A stretch of 9,392 bases of DNA, taken from contig JAQVZR010000040.1 of the NCBI GenBank assembly GCA_028708105.1, positions 1 to 9,392 on the forward strand. The letters are read 5' to 3'. Positions 1-5,753 of the stretch are shown piece by piece (position 1 is the first letter of the stretch; each line of letters begins with the position of its first letter). The translations under genes were made by a program, and so were the position numbers. This DNA comes from Desulfoplanes sp. GTDB taxonomy: Bacteria > Desulfobacterota > Desulfovibrionia > Desulfovibrionales > Desulfomicrobiaceae. A model generated the notes under the pieces. That model was given only the letters and a program-made list of their open reading frames with translations. It made no database searches and was not told where the DNA came from.

Positions 1-200
1 CCATTTTCACACACACTGAACTCAAAGCCACCCACCTTGGCCACCATGGCAATTTTTTCACCATCGGGGCTGACCTTAAATTCCTCGATCCACTCAAATT
101 GGGTGGAACAAAAGGTCGTATTGGCAATCTCTTTTTCGCCAAGTTCCCAATCCCAACCGCTTGTATCGGGAGCTGTCACGGTCTTTTTTGTTTCAACCAT
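1..200 (-). CDS. tmcD: TmcD-like WD40/PD40 beta-propeller protein, N-terminal part (partial, runs off left edge)
   Basis: Reading the minus strand from the ATG at 200-198 gives an open frame of 66 full codons to the window edge. It begins MVETKKTVTAPD and is rich in Trp (W16, W18, W37). A segment SPDGEKIAMVAKV at about 44-56 is typical of TolB/WD40-like propeller blades, and another ends FSVCEN near 61-66. No signal peptide or membrane helix is seen, so it is probably cytoplasmic. TmcD is the Trp-rich soluble subunit of the Tmc membrane redox complex of sulfate reducers, which passes electrons from periplasmic cytochrome c3 across the membrane. The assignment rests on remembered family character, not on a search; another PD40-repeat protein is possible. 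A promoter lies about 60 bases upstream and an AGGT lies just ahead of the ATG. The other tmc genes would normally precede tmcD, but none is present upstream here. Confidence 0.55.
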   Translation of the reverse strand, partial: MVETKKTVTAPDTSGWDWELGEKEIANTTFCSTQFEWIEEFKVSPDGEKIAMVAKVGGFEFSVCEN

Positions 201-263
201 ACATCAACCTATATCCAATTAGTTTAAAGGCTTATTTTTTTATGCCTACCATCGAAATGGACT

Positions 264-294
264 ATTATACTATGCGTTTTTGTTATCATGTCCA
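264..294 (-). promoter_or_regulatory. Sigma-70-type promoter for the tmcD-like gene
   Basis: On the minus strand a perfect TATAAT -10 box lies at 269-264. The best -35 match is TGGACA at 294-289, with a 19-base spacer (longer than ideal); GACATG at 292-287 would give 17. Transcription would start near 257 and leave a leader of about 57 bases before the ATG at 200. The perfect -10 in an otherwise gene-free region supports independent transcription of the downstream gene. Confidence 0.55.
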
Positions 295-494
295 ATGGAT
301 GAAAAAGTTCACAAGCTCCTCAATACGGTCTTAACACTCAGCCTCGCCCGACTCTTTTTAAAAAAAAGTCAAAAACGAAGATGTTGAACATTCCAGTCTA
401 TTGTACCCCAGATATGTTGTTAAGTATAGCTTTGCCCCGCGAGTATATACTAGCTGCAATCAATAAATATACCACGAGCATTTTTTTGTTTTTT

Positions 495-530
495 TATAGC
501 AAGATAGCAATATATAGCAGAGTAGCAATG
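495..530. repeat. Imperfect 18-bp tandem direct repeat (two units)
   Basis: Units 495-512 (TATAGCAAGATAGCAATA) and 513-530 (TATAGCAGAGTAGCAATG) match at 14 of 18 positions, and all four differences are A/G transitions. The pentamer TAGCA therefore occurs four times, at 497, 505, 515 and 523. The array lies in gene-free AT-rich DNA. Its role is unknown; a protein-binding array or simple slippage are both possible. Confidence 0.6.
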
Positions 531-648
531 AGACGGATATCCCGTAGAACTATCTTTTTGAAGCCTAATTCTCAGAATTTTTGTCCGGGATACTAGATTG
601 CAACCTAAAAAAAAGACAGTTTCAAAGGAATAGGCGAGAAGGCCTGAA

Positions 649-742
649 CGTTGCCAGTGCTATTTCATCGATTGCATGTCGTATAAGCTGATACAGCGAG
701 TATGCATTTTTATCCTGGGAACGCTGTAGCTGCTCGGCAACG
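649..742. repeat. Nested inverted repeats, possible structured RNA or regulatory element
   Basis: An outer pair CGTTGCC (649-655) and GGCAACG (736-742) encloses an inner pair TACAGCG (692-698) and CGCTGTA (722-728). The inner stem can be extended by an AGC/GCT pairing across a bulge. The arms are perfect 7-mers and properly nested, as in a folded RNA. No promoter or U-tract marks a transcript, and two 7-bp pairs in about 100 bases could still arise by chance. Confidence 0.3.
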
Positions 743-822
743 CACTTCTAACATGGCAACAAACCAGGGAAAAAATGCTTGCAATGGCATGGGAGCATCG
801 TGCCTTTTCCTGTGCTCGAAAG

Positions 823-840
823 GCCGACCCGACGGTCGGC
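823..840. repeat. GC-rich perfect hairpin without T-tract
   Basis: GCCGACC (823-829) and GGTCGGC (834-840) form a perfect 7-bp stem with the four-base loop CGAC. No run of T follows on either strand, so it is not a standard intrinsic terminator. It could be part of a folded RNA or a protein-binding palindrome. Confidence 0.45.
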
Positions 841-1130
841 GTTCCCCGAACAGCATCCAATCCCTAACACAACGCTCAGCCAAATATATTTCCCGTCCCC
901 CATGTCTCATTGCTGACAGGCATCATCCAACGCAGAGACGATATCGGCAAATGCAAAAAAAACCTGCTCCCTCCAATCAGATTGGGAGGCATTGTTGACT
1001 GGACAGCCTCACATCTGCCGCCCGGCCATACATTATGGATCTGCCTGGGGTTATGTAAGAAGCACACGATGAGATGCCTAAAAAATCATGCACCTAAACG
1101 TAACTGAGCCACACCACAAAGCAATGATGA

Positions 1131-1931
1131 TCAGGATTTGTCTTTGGTTAAAAACATCTCTTTTTTAATCCTTCCGTACCCGTCAAAAGCGCTGCGGCTG
1201 GAGACCACAACCGAGAGGAACGTAGAAAGTGACGATGTCAGGAAAATAGCCACCATGATCATCAGCTGATAGGTAATGGCGACAGCCGGGGAAGAACCGC
1301 CTAAAATCTGCCCGGTCATCATGCCCGGCAGGGCCACCAGCCCCATGGTTGATACCGAGGCGATCTGCGGACCGAGGGCTGCCTTGCAGGCCTCACGCAA
1401 AAAAGGCTTGATGGCCTCGGCATGTGTAGCTCCCATGGACACATAGGCAATATATTCGGCGTCCCGTCGGTTTACCTGAGAATAAAATCTGTCCAGGGCC
1501 ACAACGTTGGTCCGCAAAATATTCCCGAAAATCATACCTGCCAGGGGAATAAGATACCGGGCGGAAAAAAGCGTCCCGGCATCCAGGACAATCAGAAAAC
1601 TTCCCAGGATACAAAAAGCCAGCAGTGCATAGCAGGGATAGGTCACGACGAAAAATCGGCGGAAGGACAACCCGCTTTGTTTGAGGATGGCGGCATTAGC
1701 CACCAGCACCATGAGCAATATCCAAAAGATGTTCACGGCCATATTATCCAGCTTGAAAATATATTCCAGATAAACCGCCACCAGAGAAAGCTGGAGAACC
1801 ATACGCACAAACGCAATGACCAGTTGACGGTTAAGCCTCAGATTCATGTATCTGAAAAGCATGGCCGGAATGATCAACAGCAGGAAAAAAACGCCCAATG
1901 AGGGCAGGGAGATACTCACCGCAGCGTTCAT
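1131..1931 (-). CDS. fetB: FetB-type ABC transporter permease (UPF0014 family, iron export)
   Basis: The product is a 266-residue polytopic inner-membrane protein matching FetB/YbbM, the permease of the FetAB exporter that in E. coli lowers cellular iron and helps resistance to oxidative stress. Family landmarks are RMVLQLSLVAVYLEYIF (43-59), IPLAGMIFGNILRTN (128-142), a cytoplasmic coupling segment from SMGAT (165-169) through REACKAALGPQ (179-189), and GLVALPGMMTGQI (197-209). Several strongly hydrophobic helices cover the rest. I chose ATG 1931-1929 rather than the upstream in-frame ATG at 2000 because a GGGGAG ribosome-binding sequence sits just before it and because it overlaps the fetA stop as ATGA (1931-1928), a usual coupling arrangement. 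Length is close to the E. coli protein. No convincing terminator follows the stop. The substrate in this organism is inferred from the family. Confidence 0.9.
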   Translation of the reverse strand: MNAAVSISLPSLGVFFLLLIIPAMLFRYMNLRLNRQLVIAFVRMVLQLSLVAVYLEYIFKLDNMAVNIFWILLMVLVANAAILKQSGLSFRRFFVVTYPCYALLAFCILGSFLIVLDAGTLFSARYLIPLAGMIFGNILRTNVVALDRFYSQVNRRDAEYIAYVSMGATHAEAIKPFLREACKAALGPQIASVSTMGLVALPGMMTGQILGGSSPAVAITYQLMIMVAIFLTSSLSTFLSVVVSSRSAFDGYGRIKKEMFLTKDKS

Positions 1932-2584
1932 GCTCTCTCCCCTTCTTCCTTCAGATGTCCATTCTGCAAGGCAAACACCCGCATGCCTTCGCCTCTCCAT
2001 TCGTGATTATGGGAAACCGCGATCACGGTGCGGTCTGCAGATCCGGTAAACAGATTGATGACCCGTATGATATTGGCCTGATCCAGACTGGAGGTGACCT
2101 CATCCAGCAGATACAGATCACGCTTCAGTAGCAGGGCCTGGGCGATGGTGACCCGTTGCTGCTCTCCACCGGACAGACTGCGATATTCGGCTGTCAGAAT
2201 CTCCGAAGCAAACCCCAGTTTCTGCAAAATTGCCAGGATATCTTCTTCACCCGGGCAACGGCCTCGGTTTACCTTGAACCCAAAAGGCAGATGCACATAT
2301 TCCAGCACCGTTCCTTCATAGCTCAAAGGGCTCTGCCCGATGTAGGTGCACTGGCTGCGAAAATCACGGATAGTTGAAGAGGATACCCGGATGCCATCGT
2401 ACACGACAGTCCCCTGAGAACATTTTTCAAAACCGAGCACAGCCCGGAGCAACGTCGACTTGCCGCTCCCCGAAGGACCTTGGATAAGGATTTTATCGCC
2501 TCTGCGAACCAGCAGGTTGATATCCTGCAAGATATCTTTTGCCTCCTTCCGAACACAGAGACCTTTGAGTTCAAATGTATGCAT
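1928..2584 (-). CDS. fetA: FetA-type ABC transporter ATP-binding protein
   Basis: This 218-residue protein is a complete ABC ATPase: Walker A GPSGSGKST (36-44), Q-loop Gln84 in YIGQSP, signature LSGGEQQR (137-144), Walker B LYLLDE (157-162) and H-loop His192 in AVSHNHEW. It would power the FetB permease at the cytoplasmic face. The small size and direct coupling to a UPF0014 permease point to FetA (YbbL) rather than a general ABC ATPase. The start at 2584 is preferred to ATG 2647 because GAGGTGA lies 8 bases upstream and because family proteins begin just before this short first strand. The last four bases overlap fetB, so the two subunits are probably made in equal amounts. The operon diverges from the fmdE-like gene across 151 bases. 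No Fur-type operator is obvious in front of it. Confidence 0.88.
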   Translation of the reverse strand: MHTFELKGLCVRKEAKDILQDINLLVRRGDKILIQGPSGSGKSTLLRAVLGFEKCSQGTVVYDGIRVSSSTIRDFRSQCTYIGQSPLSYEGTVLEYVHLPFGFKVNRGRCPGEEDILAILQKLGFASEILTAEYRSLSGGEQQRVTIAQALLLKRDLYLLDEVTSSLDQANIIRVINLFTGSADRTVIAVSHNHEWRGEGMRVFALQNGHLKEEGERA

Positions 2585-2646
2585 AGATTGTGTCACCTCT
2601 GAATAACCATTTTTGATCCCTCTCCCATGCATCAAACAAAAAAACA

Positions 2647-2675
2647 TTGCAAAACAAGTAATACGAATTTATAAA
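2647..2675 (+). promoter_or_regulatory. Promoter for the FmdE-family gene, with palindromic -10 region
   Basis: TTGCAA (2647-2652) and TATAAA (2670-2675) are separated by 17 bases, giving a start site near 2682 and a leader of about 54 bases. The -10 box lies inside the perfect 12-bp palindrome AATTTATAAATT (2666-2677), so the minus strand also shows TATAAA. The divergent fetA promoter may overlap the same bases, though its -35 (TTGCTT, 2694-2689) is spaced only 15 bases away. Confidence 0.5.
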
Positions 2676-2735
2676 TTGTATTCACTAAAAGCAATCACAC
2701 ACTTCATACAGACATCCAAACCAGGAGCACCTATC

Positions 2736-3272
2736 ATGAGCGGCTGCACGTTGACGAACGAACAGATAGAAAAAACCAAAGCCTTCCATGGTCATTGGTG
2801 CCCCGGCCTGGCTCTTGGATTACGGGCTGCTGAGGTCGGACTCAAAGAATTCGGCAGCGCCAATGACGAAGATATCGTCTGTGTCACGGAAACAGATATG
2901 TGCGCAGTAGACGCCATCCAGTTTCTCATAAGCTGCACCTTTGGCAAAGGTAATCTCATCCACCGGGATTGGGGCAAAGCGGCCTTTACCTTTTATAGCC
3001 GAGATACAGGCAAGGCAATGCGAATAGCTGTCAAGAAAGAATTTTGGGGCCGGGAACTGACGCGGGAAGCCCGCATCGAACAGATCATGGGTGCAGACCT
3101 TGATGACATTTTTGCCTTTATGAACCCGACAAGATCGGTTCCCGTCAAGGCACATCTTCTGGCCAGTCTGGTGTGCGAGGAATGCGGGGAAAAGACCATG
3201 GAATCACGCACCCGGAGATTCGAGGGCAGGACGTTGTGCATTCCGTGTTTTGAAAAATTGGAACAGCGGTAG
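2736..3272 (+). CDS. FmdE-family protein with C-terminal zinc ribbon
   Basis: This 178-residue soluble protein belongs to the FmdE family, named after subunit E of formylmethanofuran dehydrogenase. The N-terminal signature FHGHWCPGLALGLRAAE (17-33) supplies His18, His20 and Cys22. Further conserved-looking cysteines fall in TDMCAVDAIQ (Cys56) and SCTFGKGN (Cys67). The C-terminus has a four-cysteine ribbon: Cys147, Cys150, Cys168, Cys171. Stand-alone FmdE proteins of this kind are frequent in sulfate reducers that make no methane; their role is not settled, and links to molybdopterin or formate enzymes are inference. No other fmd/fwd gene is in the window. ATG 2736 was chosen over the upstream ATG at 2613 because AGGAG (2723-2727) lies 8 bases before it and a promoter sits between the two. 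The gene is transcribed alone. Confidence 0.85.
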   Translation: MSGCTLTNEQIEKTKAFHGHWCPGLALGLRAAEVGLKEFGSANDEDIVCVTETDMCAVDAIQFLISCTFGKGNLIHRDWGKAAFTFYSRDTGKAMRIAVKKEFWGRELTREARIEQIMGADLDDIFAFMNPTRSVPVKAHLLASLVCEECGEKTMESRTRRFEGRTLCIPCFEKLEQR

Positions 3273-3282
3273 ATCAGAAGCA

Positions 3283-3320
3283 TGAAAAAGGCCCTGCTCC
3301 GGGAAACGGAGCAGGGCCTT
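3283..3320 (-). terminator. Intrinsic terminator of the porin gene, shared with convergent fmdE
   Basis: A perfect 14-bp stem (3288-3301 paired with 3307-3320) closes the five-base loop GGAAA. On the minus strand it is followed by TTTTT (3289-3285, partly in the stem), and it begins 25 bases after the porin stop, so it fits as that gene's Rho-independent terminator. It also lies 15 bases after the fmdE stop but has no T-tract on the plus strand, so it may only partly stop transcription from that side. Confidence 0.85.
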
Positions 3321-3344
3321 GAAACAGTATAGGAAAAGACCATT

Positions 3345-4619
3345 CTAGAACGCGTAACCCACATTCATGCTCACCATATGGCAATGGGCATCCTTGAATG
3401 TAACATCCTGGGTTTCTTCCAAAGTATCTGTAGAGACATGAATTGTGGCATCTTTATCTGCTGAAAACAGATAGCCGTAGGAAAGATCCAGGGTGAAATT
3501 TCCCCAGTGCATCCCCGTACCAACATTGAAAATATGCCTGTCGTACAAGGGAACCATATAATCGTAATAGTCATCATTGATGGGTGACTGGTCAAAAACA
3601 TAGCCGAAACGCAGATCCAGCCAGTCGTTGTAAGCATATTCCACCCCGAGCTGAAACCGCCACACATCCTTCCAGTTCTTTTCTTCCGTCACTTCCTCGA
3701 GATCATCATAATCAAAGGTAATCTCAGAATACGAAGACCACATGGTGTACACGGCGTCCACTTCGACGTTCAGTTTGTCCGTAACCTGAAAAGCGAGCCC
3801 AAGAGAGCAGGACGCCGGCAAATCAAGATACCCCATCAGATTCTGATCATCGTATCTCGAAGGCATATCTGTGAAATCGACATCTCCCTCAACATGAGGA
3901 TGAACTTCACTGCGGTAGGTCAATCCCGCGGCAAACCACTGTGTGGGCGTATAGTGCACGGCCAAATTATAGCCCGGGGCCCAGCAGTCACCCGTCAAAT
4001 CTGCATCGCCATCAGAATTGCCCAGCTTAATTTTCTTTTTGATTTCTATATCTACATACATGGCCTCCACGCCGGCGGCCACAGACCATTGATCATTTAT
4101 TTTATAGGCAATGGTTGGATTGATGGAATAGGTAGATACACTGGCATAATATTCCGCATACTTGCCGATCCAATCGGAATCGTACTCCGAAGCCAGACCA
4201 TATCGGGTAAACGCACCCAGGCCAAACCAAATTTTATCATTTGCCTGCCAGGTTAAAAAAGCATTGGGCGCGAGACCGTCCAAACCGAGATCTTTGGTAT
4301 CCGTGGATTCGGACATCCCCACACGTGAGCTACTTCCCGTCAGGAGATCTTTACTACTGGTAACGGACACATCCACCGTTGACCGAGGCATGAGTGCCGT
4401 TACCCCGCCCATTACCTGGACTCCCGGCAACTGCGTAATCCCGGCCGGATTGTAGGCCACGGCCGACGGATCATCGGCCTTGCCAATCATGGCTCCGCCC
4501 ATGGCGTTACCGCGGGCACTCCATTCGTAAATCCCATATCCAGCTCCAAAAGCCGTTTCTGCTAATAAAAAAATGCAGGCCGTTGTCAGCCCAATCCGTT
4601 TCCACATCTGTGTGCGCAT
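3345..4619 (-). CDS. Outer-membrane long-chain fatty acid / hydrocarbon porin, OmpP1/FadL/TodX family
   Basis: The 424-residue product begins with a signal peptide: basic MRTQMWKR, a hydrophobic core to about residue 20, and likely cleavage after AFG (25). The mature start AGYGIYEWSARGNAMGGA (26-43) resembles the FadL N-terminal hatch region. Asn57-Pro58-Ala59 in AYNPAGITQLPG is the conserved NPA motif. The rest alternates in short aromatic-rich strands as in a beta-barrel and ends GYAF, a terminal Phe suited to recognition by the Bam machinery. Family members carry fatty acids or aromatic and alkane hydrocarbons across the outer membrane; the substrate here is unknown. The ATG at 4619 has a strong but close AGGAGGTG (about 3-6 bases away); Met5 is an alternative start. 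The gene is divergent from the tetR gene, which may control it, and ends in a clear terminator. Confidence 0.88.
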   Translation of the reverse strand: MRTQMWKRIGLTTACIFLLAETAFGAGYGIYEWSARGNAMGGAMIGKADDPSAVAYNPAGITQLPGVQVMGGVTALMPRSTVDVSVTSSKDLLTGSSSRVGMSESTDTKDLGLDGLAPNAFLTWQANDKIWFGLGAFTRYGLASEYDSDWIGKYAEYYASVSTYSINPTIAYKINDQWSVAAGVEAMYVDIEIKKKIKLGNSDGDADLTGDCWAPGYNLAVHYTPTQWFAAGLTYRSEVHPHVEGDVDFTDMPSRYDDQNLMGYLDLPASCSLGLAFQVTDKLNVEVDAVYTMWSSYSEITFDYDDLEEVTEEKNWKDVWRFQLGVEYAYNDWLDLRFGYVFDQSPINDDYYDYMVPLYDRHIFNVGTGMHWGNFTLDLSYGYLFSADKDATIHVSTDTLEETQDVTFKDAHCHMVSMNVGYAF

Positions 4620-4867
4620 CCCACCTCCTCTAAATGTGACTCAACCACGTATCATGAACACAAACAGACAGTCGCATTGTGGAAGGGATACCTACCGTTC
4701 ACATCCTCATAACAAACATCGACATTACTGAATGCTCACTTAGCAAAATTAAGCGTGAGCTACAAGAAAAGTCAGACGTCGTCAACCCCTTATCCCTGCT
4801 CGAAAAACTGGCAAACTGACGTTGCTTCTGCTATGCATAATTCCAGTGCTCTTAGACATATATCAAA

Positions 4868-4887
4868 CATAGCTATGCGCATGCATA
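4868..4887. repeat. Cluster of overlapping short palindromes with alternating purine-pyrimidine tract
   Basis: CATAGCTATG (4868-4877), ATGCGCAT (4875-4882), GCATGC (4879-4884) and ATGCAT (4881-4886) overlap one another. TATGCGCATGCATA (4874-4887) alternates strictly between pyrimidine and purine for 14 bases, a sequence type prone to the left-handed Z form. The 10-mer ATGCATAATT at 4881-4890 also occurs at 4833-4842. Possible operator; function unknown. Confidence 0.4.
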
Positions 4888-4956
4888 ATTTTTATCAGCG
4901 GTAGACGATATTCGCTACACCAGTATATAGGATCTGCGTTGACATTGGATGATAGT

Positions 4957-5155
4957 TAAACCAAACCACGTTTGAGGGATTGAGTTTTTTTCACCGCGAA
5001 GAACGCTAAGGAACACGAAGAAAAGCAACAAAATAAAGCTCAATCTATCCCAGATTTTTCACCCTTCGCGTTCCTTCGTGCCCTTCGCGGTGAAAAAAGA
5101 ATTGAACAGTGATAACCTGTTCGAAAACTATGGGTCTGAAACTGGGTTTGGTTTA
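4957..5155. repeat. 199-bp nested inverted-repeat element, MITE-like
   Basis: The ends are perfect 11-bp inverted repeats, TAAACCAAACC (4957-4967) and GGTTTGGTTTA (5145-5155). Similarity continues inward in part (GTTT, then AG after one base), giving about 17 of 20 matches. Inside lies a second, longer pair: TTTTTTCACCGCGAAG (4986-5001) against its exact complement at 5083-5098, extended imperfectly to 5020 and 5064 (30 of 35 matched). The inner arms have a 9-base rhythm related to GCGAAGAAC. The outermost TA on both sides could be a TA target duplication, as produced by IS630/Tc1-type transposases, but because TA is itself palindromic this is only suggestive. No open frame is contained. The right end falls six bases before the tetR Shine-Dalgarno, so the element must carry or interrupt the tetR promoter. 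A non-mobile palindromic repeat or a large attenuating hairpin are alternatives. Confidence 0.55.
5104..5122. promoter_or_regulatory. Candidate TetR operator, GAACAG-N7-CTGTTC
   Basis: GAACAG (5104-5109) and CTGTTC (5117-5122) form a perfect 6-bp dyad with a 7-base centre, 50 bases upstream of the tetR start. The size and odd-length centre are compatible with a TetR-family operator used for self-repression. A weak -35-like TTGAAC (5102-5107) overlaps it. It also lies within the right arm of the nested inverted-repeat element. Confidence 0.35.
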
Positions 5156-5160
5156 GGCCC

Positions 5161-5175
5161 AGGAGAACGATGTGA
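5161..5175 (+). promoter_or_regulatory. tetR ribosome-binding site with ATG-TGA start-stop overlapping the GTG start
   Basis: AGGAG (5161-5165) lies 6 bases before the GTG start (5172-5174). The bases ATGTGA (5170-5175) also form an out-of-frame ATG directly followed by a stop and overlapping that GTG. Only the GTG opens the tetR frame. Initiation on the ATG would be abortive, so the arrangement may hold translation low. Confidence 0.5.
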
Positions 5176-5753
5176 AAGGAACAGCCAAAGATAACATATT
5201 TGCTGCAGCGGCCAAGCTTCTCGGACAGCTGGGCTATGCGGAAACGACATATAAAAAAGTTGCCAGGGAAGCAGGCGTGACCGAGGGGTTGATCGCCCAC
5301 CATTTCGGAAGCAAGGAAAAGCTGTTCCTCAAAGTGGAACAGACCATTTTGCGCGATCTCCACGACAAACTGGAAGAAAGTCTGTTCTATTCTTCCGACG
5401 GCATGGGCGCGGTGACCAATTTCATCAAATGTTTTCTGAGATACTCTGTTGACAATAAAGAATGGTTCACTACCCTGCTCAGATGTTCACCGTTCATCCT
5501 GGAAAGCAGCCCCAAGGACCACAAAGTCATCTCTGTGGAATGTGAAAAAATATTCCGGCTCCTGAAAAACTCCGTAACCCAGGGGATTGAGGACCATACT
5601 CTCAAGGACTGCGATCCCCATATGATAACGTACATCATCTTTTCCACCATGATCGGGGCCACCAGGGCCAACAATATCCGTCTCAAGACCCCTGCCAATT
5701 TTTATCCTGAAATTGTTTCCTTTTTTCAAAACATGCTGACGTCCGGGCACTAA
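5172..5753 (+). CDS. TetR/AcrR-family transcriptional regulator
   Basis: The product has 193 residues, normal for the family. The N-terminal DNA-binding domain covers about 5-52: a first helix DNIFAAAAKLLGQLGYAETT, then the helix-turn-helix YKKVAREAGVTEGLIAHHFGSKEKLF (27-52) with the family's typical HHFGSKEKL turn. The rest is an all-helical ligand-binding and dimerisation domain with no recognisable subfamily motif; Cys114 and Cys132 are visible but unassigned. Family members are usually repressors released by a small hydrophobic ligand. Divergence from a FadL-type porin suggests control of fatty acid or hydrocarbon uptake, which is inference. The GTG start is fixed by AGGAG six bases upstream. 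The upstream DNA is a nested inverted-repeat element with a candidate operator. The gene appears monocistronic; no clear terminator follows. Confidence 0.88.
   Translation: MKGTAKDNIFAAAAKLLGQLGYAETTYKKVAREAGVTEGLIAHHFGSKEKLFLKVEQTILRDLHDKLEESLFYSSDGMGAVTNFIKCFLRYSVDNKEWFTTLLRCSPFILESSPKDHKVISVECEKIFRLLKNSVTQGIEDHTLKDCDPHMITYIIFSTMIGATRANNIRLKTPANFYPEIVSFFQNMLTSGH

Larger units (their letters stand above)
201..1130. other. Gene-free intergenic region with scattered repeats and inverted repeats
   Basis: About 930 bases lie between the tmcD-like start and the end of fetB with no reading frame I can support. The frames at 381-596, 702-998 and 910-1107 (plus) and at 660-860 and 710-910 (minus) are short, look compositionally arbitrary and show no recognisable motif. 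The first half is AT-rich; the second half, from about 620, is more mixed. It contains an 18-bp tandem repeat (495-530), nested inverted repeats (649-742), a GC-rich hairpin (823-840) and a second small inverted repeat (970-989). It may include an unrecognised RNA gene or a decayed coding region; I cannot tell which. Confidence 0.6.
4620..5171. other. Divergent intergenic region between porin and tetR
   Basis: About 550 bases without a gene. The porin-proximal part is AT-rich and holds GCTCAC (4734-4739) and GTGAGC (4755-4760), a 6-bp inverted repeat with a 15-base spacer. On the minus strand TTGACG (4785-4780) is a possible -35 for the porin gene, but the matching -10 (TAGCTC) is poor. The middle holds a cluster of overlapping palindromes around 4868-4887. 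The tetR-proximal part is a nested inverted-repeat element (4957-5155). Confidence 0.7.

Noticed and set aside
381..596. 71-codon plus-strand frame in the left intergenic region
   Set aside because: Lies in very AT-rich DNA that includes a tandem repeat; no recognisable motif and no good ribosome-binding site.
702..1107. Overlapping frames at 702-998 and 910-1107 (plus) and 660-860, 710-910, 876-1067 (minus)
   Set aside because: Several mutually overlapping frames of similar length on both strands, with arbitrary composition and no family features. A decayed gene cannot be excluded but cannot be shown.
1080..1130. Possible terminator after fetB
   Set aside because: A run of T is present on the minus strand, but no stable stem precedes it.
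1422..1901. 159-codon plus-strand frame
   Set aside because: Antisense shadow of fetB, which has strong family similarity on the minus strand.
2820..3364. Minus-strand frames across fmdE
   Set aside because: Antisense to a well-supported FmdE-family gene; one runs through the terminator hairpin.
4939..4944. Perfect TTGACA -35 box
   Set aside because: No acceptable -10 box at 16-19 bases downstream; treated as chance.
5040..5363. 107-codon minus-strand frame
   Set aside because: Starts antisense inside tetR and runs into the inverted-repeat element; no protein features.
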